From Spirochaeta sp. (GTDB lineage: Bacteria; Spirochaetota; Spirochaetia; Spirochaetales_E; Spirochaetaceae_B), in the NCBI GenBank assembly GCA_030590585.1, contig JAUUYD010000060.1:1-9140 (forward strand): a DNA stretch of 9,140 nt, read 5' to 3'. This document shows, piece by piece, positions 6,129 to 9,140 of the stretch. The position numbers and the translations under genes are program-made. The notes under the pieces are model-generated. The model was not told where the DNA came from and did not search any database. It was given only the letters and a program-made list of their open reading frames with translations. Within the stretch, counting starts at the first letter, position 1. Every line of letters begins with the position of its first letter.

Positions 6129-7577
6129 ATGAAGAAATTATCATTCAATTTTGATTTTAAAACCCGGCATGCCGGTATCTCAGCGCTGATTACCATTGCC
6201 GTACTGGCCGGTATCATCATTCTTAACATACTCGCCGGAGAGTTGGATCTGAAAGCGGATCTCACACCGAAAAAATTATTCAGTCTCAGCGATGAAACCA
6301 AGGGACTGCTCAAGGATCTTGAGAAAGATGTAGAAATTATTGCCCTCTTTGAGCCGGGAAAAGGGCCTGAGTCCATCATGGAGACTGTCGACAGGTACGA
6401 CCGTCTTTCAAACAAGGTGAATATCAGTTTTGTTGACCCCGACAGGGACCCCGCACTTGTTGCACGTTTCTCAGAGGAAGACGCCCCGATTGCCAAGGGA
6501 TCTTTCATCGTCAGCTCAGGTGATTTCTTCCGTGTAATCACCACCATGGATATGTACGATATCTCCTACAACCAGCAGGGACAGCCCCAGGTTTTAGGTC
6601 AGAAGGTGGAGCAGCAGATTACCTCAGCCATTTCCTATGTAATATCAGGAAAAACCCCTAAAATCTATGAGATTATCGGGCATAGAGAAACGCCTCTGGC
6701 TTCTCTGGGTTACGGTCAGATGCTGACTCAATCCAATTATGAGCTTGAAGAGATTTCCCTGATACTGTCAGAGATTCCCGACGATGCCTCCCTGTTAACC
6801 CTGATAGGATCCAGAAGTGATCTCTCGGAAGCAGAAGCCGATAAACTCAACGAATACTTGAGCTCCGGGGGAAGTCTGTTGACGGCCCTGGACCTTACCC
6901 AGGATCCAATGAAAAACCTTTACAGCCTGCTGGAACGTTGGGATATAGAGGTTCGCCATGGACTGGTGATGGAGACTCAATCCACCAGACTGATTTCAGA
7001 ATTCGGTGACAATCCCTTTGTTTTCGCCCCGTTCCTTTCGGATCATGAGGCCATATCTTCTTTAAATGAGGCTAAAATGGCTCCGATTTTTCAGGCATCC
7101 CTTGGTTTCAAACGAACAGACGCCCAACAGCGGCAAATTGAGTATTTCACACTACTTTCAAGCTCCAAAGACTCCCGGTTAAGAACAGATCTGACATCGG
7201 AGATCTCAGGAACACCTTCCCCCATTCCCAGTGACGGGAAAGGCCCTGTTGATGTAGCCGTTGCGGTCCGGCAGCGTAATATGGATACATATGAACCCGA
7301 AGGCGCTACCATCGTAGTCCTGGGAAGCGCCAGCACTCTAAAAGGACTCGGGGGCCTTGGTCAGATCAAAGCCAATGCCGATCTGGTGATGAATCTGGTG
7401 AACTGGACCATGAATGACGATTCGACTGTCACGGTTCCTTCCAAAAGCCTGTTCAGGCTGCCGCTTCGTATCGATACCCTGAGCAGCCTGATATACGCCG
7501 CAGTGGTTATCATCATCATTCCATTTTTATGCCTTGGAGCCGGCTTGTTCATCTATTTCCGGAGACGCAATAAGTGA
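6129..7577 (+). CDS. GldG-like ABC auxiliary membrane protein (ABC_transp_aux/GIFT-type domain)
   Basis: A 482-residue protein anchored at both ends: a hydrophobic helix at about 17-36 and another at about 453-476 followed by the basic tail YFRRRNK, with the bulk expected outside the cytoplasmic membrane. Just after the first helix stands DLTPKKLFSLSDETKGLL (44-61), the signature of GldG-type proteins (DLT..k.ysLs..tk.lL..L). EQQITSAISYVISGK (161-175) followed by KIYEIIGHRE (178-187), and LNEYLSSGGSLLTALD (240-255), match the uncharacterised ABC auxiliary domain also called GIFT (related to the N-terminal part of eukaryotic IFT52). In Flavobacterium, GldG works with GldA and GldF. AGAGG (6118-6122) lies 6 nt before the ATG. 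The gene ends in a GTGA overlap with the next gene. A full set of gliding genes is not present in this window, so a gliding role should not be assumed. Confidence 0.9.
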   Translation: MKKLSFNFDFKTRHAGISALITIAVLAGIIILNILAGELDLKADLTPKKLFSLSDETKGLLKDLEKDVEIIALFEPGKGPESIMETVDRYDRLSNKVNISFVDPDRDPALVARFSEEDAPIAKGSFIVSSGDFFRVITTMDMYDISYNQQGQPQVLGQKVEQQITSAISYVISGKTPKIYEIIGHRETPLASLGYGQMLTQSNYELEEISLILSEIPDDASLLTLIGSRSDLSEAEADKLNEYLSSGGSLLTALDLTQDPMKNLYSLLERWDIEVRHGLVMETQSTRLISEFGDNPFVFAPFLSDHEAISSLNEAKMAPIFQASLGFKRTDAQQRQIEYFTLLSSSKDSRLRTDLTSEISGTPSPIPSDGKGPVDVAVAVRQRNMDTYEPEGATIVVLGSASTLKGLGGLGQIKANADLVMNLVNWTMNDDSTVTVPSKSLFRLPLRIDTLSSLIYAAVVIIIIPFLCLGAGLFIYFRRRNK

Positions 7578-8992
7578 CCGGAAAATCCCGGAATCTGTTA
7601 ATATCTTTTATCACCCTGGCTGTGATTATTGCCGTTTTCGCCTTGGTTCGCGGCAGGGAAAAAACGGAAGAAGTAGCGGAAGCACCGCCTGTATCCGATC
7701 CTGAGGTGTTAAGCGATTTCAATGTTTCCGATCTCAGATCGGTCATGGTGAAAACAGCGGATAACAGCCTGCAGTTCTACAGCTCTGATGGGGAGAACTG
7801 GATGCTTGCGGATGTCCCTGAGTATTATCGCCTGATAAAGAACCGGGTAATCACAACTATACGGACTCTCTCGGGACTCCAATCCAGGAATATCATTAGC
7901 GAAAATACAGGGGATGCCGAGCTGACCGAATACGGTTTGAATCCTCCCCAGGCGACGGTAACACTCAAAGACCGTGAAGGGAACACTACGATTGTTGAAT
8001 TTGGAATACCCAGCCCGTCAGGCTCAGGGCGATACGCCCGAAATGCAGACTCAGGTTCCATCGTCCTGATACCTCCTTATACAGCCGGTCATGCTTTTGA
8101 ATCTATCGAGTCATTCAGGGATATGGCTCTCCCTGTCATAAACATGGAGAAGCTGGCCTATCTGGAATTCCGTCATGAGGGTACCCTCTTTCGCATGGAA
8201 CCCCGTGTTGAAGATGATGATTACATCACTATGGTCAGTCCATTTGCAGTCACATCTCCATGGAAAAGCCACTACGCTTTGGATGATCATATATTTCAAA
8301 CCGCAATTACTGAGGAATCAGCTCTGCCGACCCGGGTGGGGGAGTACCTGGATAATGCGAATCCTGAAGATGAAGCACTGGGCCTGAATGAGATGGGCGC
8401 GGATATGCTGTATCTGGCTGATCTTGATGGGAATATCCTGAGCCTTGTCATTGGAAACGGTGACGGTTCGGGAAACCGATATATACGCTTCGCTAATCAT
8501 GATGATTCGGTTTTTTTACTGAAAGAAACCGATCTGGATTTCATTAAAACCGACCCTTTTTACCTCATCAGCAAATTTGTGTTTCTGGGTTCCATTTTTC
8601 AGGTATCTCAAGTAAAGGTGGAAAGGGATAACGATATCTGGATTATGACACGGATAGAGCGGGGAGAACCGGAAGACACCAATGATGACCGCTTCATGGT
8701 AAACAACCTTGAAGTTCCAAAGAAAGAATTCACTTCAGTCTACCAGAAATTCATCGGCTTGATGTGGGAAGGAACCGCGGATGATGATGTAAGTCTGAAA
8801 TCACCGGAAGTCAGGATTACCATCAGCAGTGTAAACCCGGATGTTAAGACAAAAATTATCCGTTATTGGTACTATGACGAAGTGTACTACCAGGTTTCCG
8901 TCGGAGATAATCCTATTGAATTCCTGGTTGGACGTTATCAGCTTGATGATTTCATAGATGATCTTTCAGCTCTATCAGAGTACGGAAGCTGA
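7574..8992 (+). CDS. DUF4340 domain membrane-anchored protein of the Gld-like operon
   Basis: A 472-residue protein with a single N-terminal helix (about 7-25) that likely anchors an extracytoplasmic body. ELTEYGLNPPQATVTL (116-131), then EFGIPSPSGSGRYAR (142-156) and SIVLIP (162-167), are the DUF4340 pattern (l.eyGL.pP...v.l..g....l.iG..t..g..YvR...s..vyli). DUF4340 genes commonly follow GldF/GldG-type genes, which supports a fourth subunit of the same complex; its biochemical role is unknown. A second, diverged copy of the same module appears at about 268-320: ALGLN, LADLDGNILSLVIGNGDGSG, NRYIRFAN and SVFLLKETDL. The start is GTG at 7574, inside the GTGA overlap with the previous stop, with GGAG (7561-7564) 9 nt upstream. 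Acidic overall. It is the last gene before a predicted terminator. Confidence 0.9.
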   Translation: MTGKSRNLLISFITLAVIIAVFALVRGREKTEEVAEAPPVSDPEVLSDFNVSDLRSVMVKTADNSLQFYSSDGENWMLADVPEYYRLIKNRVITTIRTLSGLQSRNIISENTGDAELTEYGLNPPQATVTLKDREGNTTIVEFGIPSPSGSGRYARNADSGSIVLIPPYTAGHAFESIESFRDMALPVINMEKLAYLEFRHEGTLFRMEPRVEDDDYITMVSPFAVTSPWKSHYALDDHIFQTAITEESALPTRVGEYLDNANPEDEALGLNEMGADMLYLADLDGNILSLVIGNGDGSGNRYIRFANHDDSVFLLKETDLDFIKTDPFYLISKFVFLGSIFQVSQVKVERDNDIWIMTRIERGEPEDTNDDRFMVNNLEVPKKEFTSVYQKFIGLMWEGTADDDVSLKSPEVRITISSVNPDVKTKIIRYWYYDEVYYQVSVGDNPIEFLVGRYQLDDFIDDLSALSEYGS

Positions 8993-9013
8993 TTCCCAAA
9001 CGAACGAGTGGAT

Positions 9014-9025
9014 TGAACTTGTTCA
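9014..9025. repeat. Short dyad after the operon
   Basis: TGAAC-TT-GTTCA, 5-bp perfect arms, 22 bp after the last stop codon of the operon. No T-run follows. It may be part of the 3' untranslated structure or chance. Confidence 0.25.
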
Positions 9026-9041
9026 TTCTGACGGGAGCTGG

Positions 9042-9083
9042 TCGCAAGCATAGCTTGCTTGTAAGTTATGCTCGATGGTTTTT
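9042..9083 (+). terminator. Predicted intrinsic terminator of the ABC operon
   Basis: AGCATAGCTT (9047-9056) pairs with AAGTTATGCT (9063-9072) as a 10-bp stem containing one G-U pair, with a 6-nt loop. TCG (9042-9044) and CGA (9073-9075) can extend the stem across a 2-nt bulge. After GG at 9077-9078 comes TTTTT (9079-9083), separated from the stem by a few bases, so termination may be moderate. An alternative, mutually exclusive hairpin GCAAGC-ATA-GCTTGC (9044-9058) uses the same left arm. Confidence 0.5.
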
Positions 9084-9086
9084 CAC

Positions 9087-9092
9087 TATAAT
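9087..9092 (+). promoter_or_regulatory. Isolated TATAAT, possible -10 of a gene beyond the right edge
   Basis: A perfect TATAAT lies directly after the terminator T-run, but no acceptable -35 is found 16-18 bp upstream (the region is the terminator stem) and there is no TG extension. It would fire rightward near 9099. The sequence from there to 9140 has no ATG and no RNA family I recognise. Confidence 0.2.
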
Positions 9093-9140
9093 TTACCTTG
9101 TGGAGTAGAGGCTGTTTGCTTGCTGCTTCAATAGAAACGC

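Noticed and set aside
4303..8992. Operon read as a gliding motility locus.
   Set aside because: Only the GldA/F/G-type subunits are present; homologues occur in many non-gliding bacteria, so the name does not establish the function.
9014..9083. Integron attC-like recombination site.
   Set aside because: Hairpins are present, but the conserved core sites (GTTRRRY and RYYYAAC) are not found in the right places and no integrase or cassette is nearby.
9093..9140. Open minus-strand frame from the right edge ending in TAA at 9093-9095, as the tail of a gene coming from the right; also an open + frame from 9098.
   Set aside because: Only about 15 codons are visible in either case, with no recognisable sequence, so neither can be supported.

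Overview
The window looks like chromosomal DNA of a spirochaete, probably a free-living member of the Spirochaetales. This is an inference from gene content: a CarD-type RNA polymerase regulator, a protein with a FliL-like C-terminal region, and a Gld-like ABC export operon ending in a DUF4340 protein. GC content is moderate and even, and coding density is high. I see no insertion sequence, phage gene, CRISPR array, tRNA or rRNA.

Left part (1-2644): the 3' portion of an OppA-like peptide-binding lipoprotein or periplasmic protein gene enters from the left edge on the + strand. It meets, tail to tail and with a 14-bp overlap, a minus-strand gene for a single-pass membrane protein whose last ~100 residues resemble the flagellar protein FliL.

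Middle part (2645-4155): a 71-bp divergent intergenic region carries a good sigma-70-type promoter for carD. carD is followed with no gap by nth (endonuclease III, with all catalytic and iron-sulfur residues present). A separate promoter then precedes a 73-codon gene for a small four-cysteine protein of unknown function.

Right part (4156-9140): a 147-bp intergenic region holds a 16-bp palindrome directly upstream of a promoter with a perfect TATAAT. It leads into a tightly packed four-gene operon: ABC ATPase (GldA-like), ABC-2 permease (GldF-like), GldG-like auxiliary membrane protein, and DUF4340 membrane-anchored protein. Junctions are TGATG, a 9-bp gap and GTGA, which suggests translational coupling. 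Together they should form one inner-membrane ABC complex with two large extracytoplasmic subunits; the substrate is unknown. A candidate intrinsic terminator lies at 9042-9083. The last ~55 bases hold an isolated TATAAT and no supported gene.

The best candidates for something under-described are the long FliL-like protein, the four-cysteine small protein, the Gld-like operon with its palindromic control region, and the internal duplication in the DUF4340 protein.
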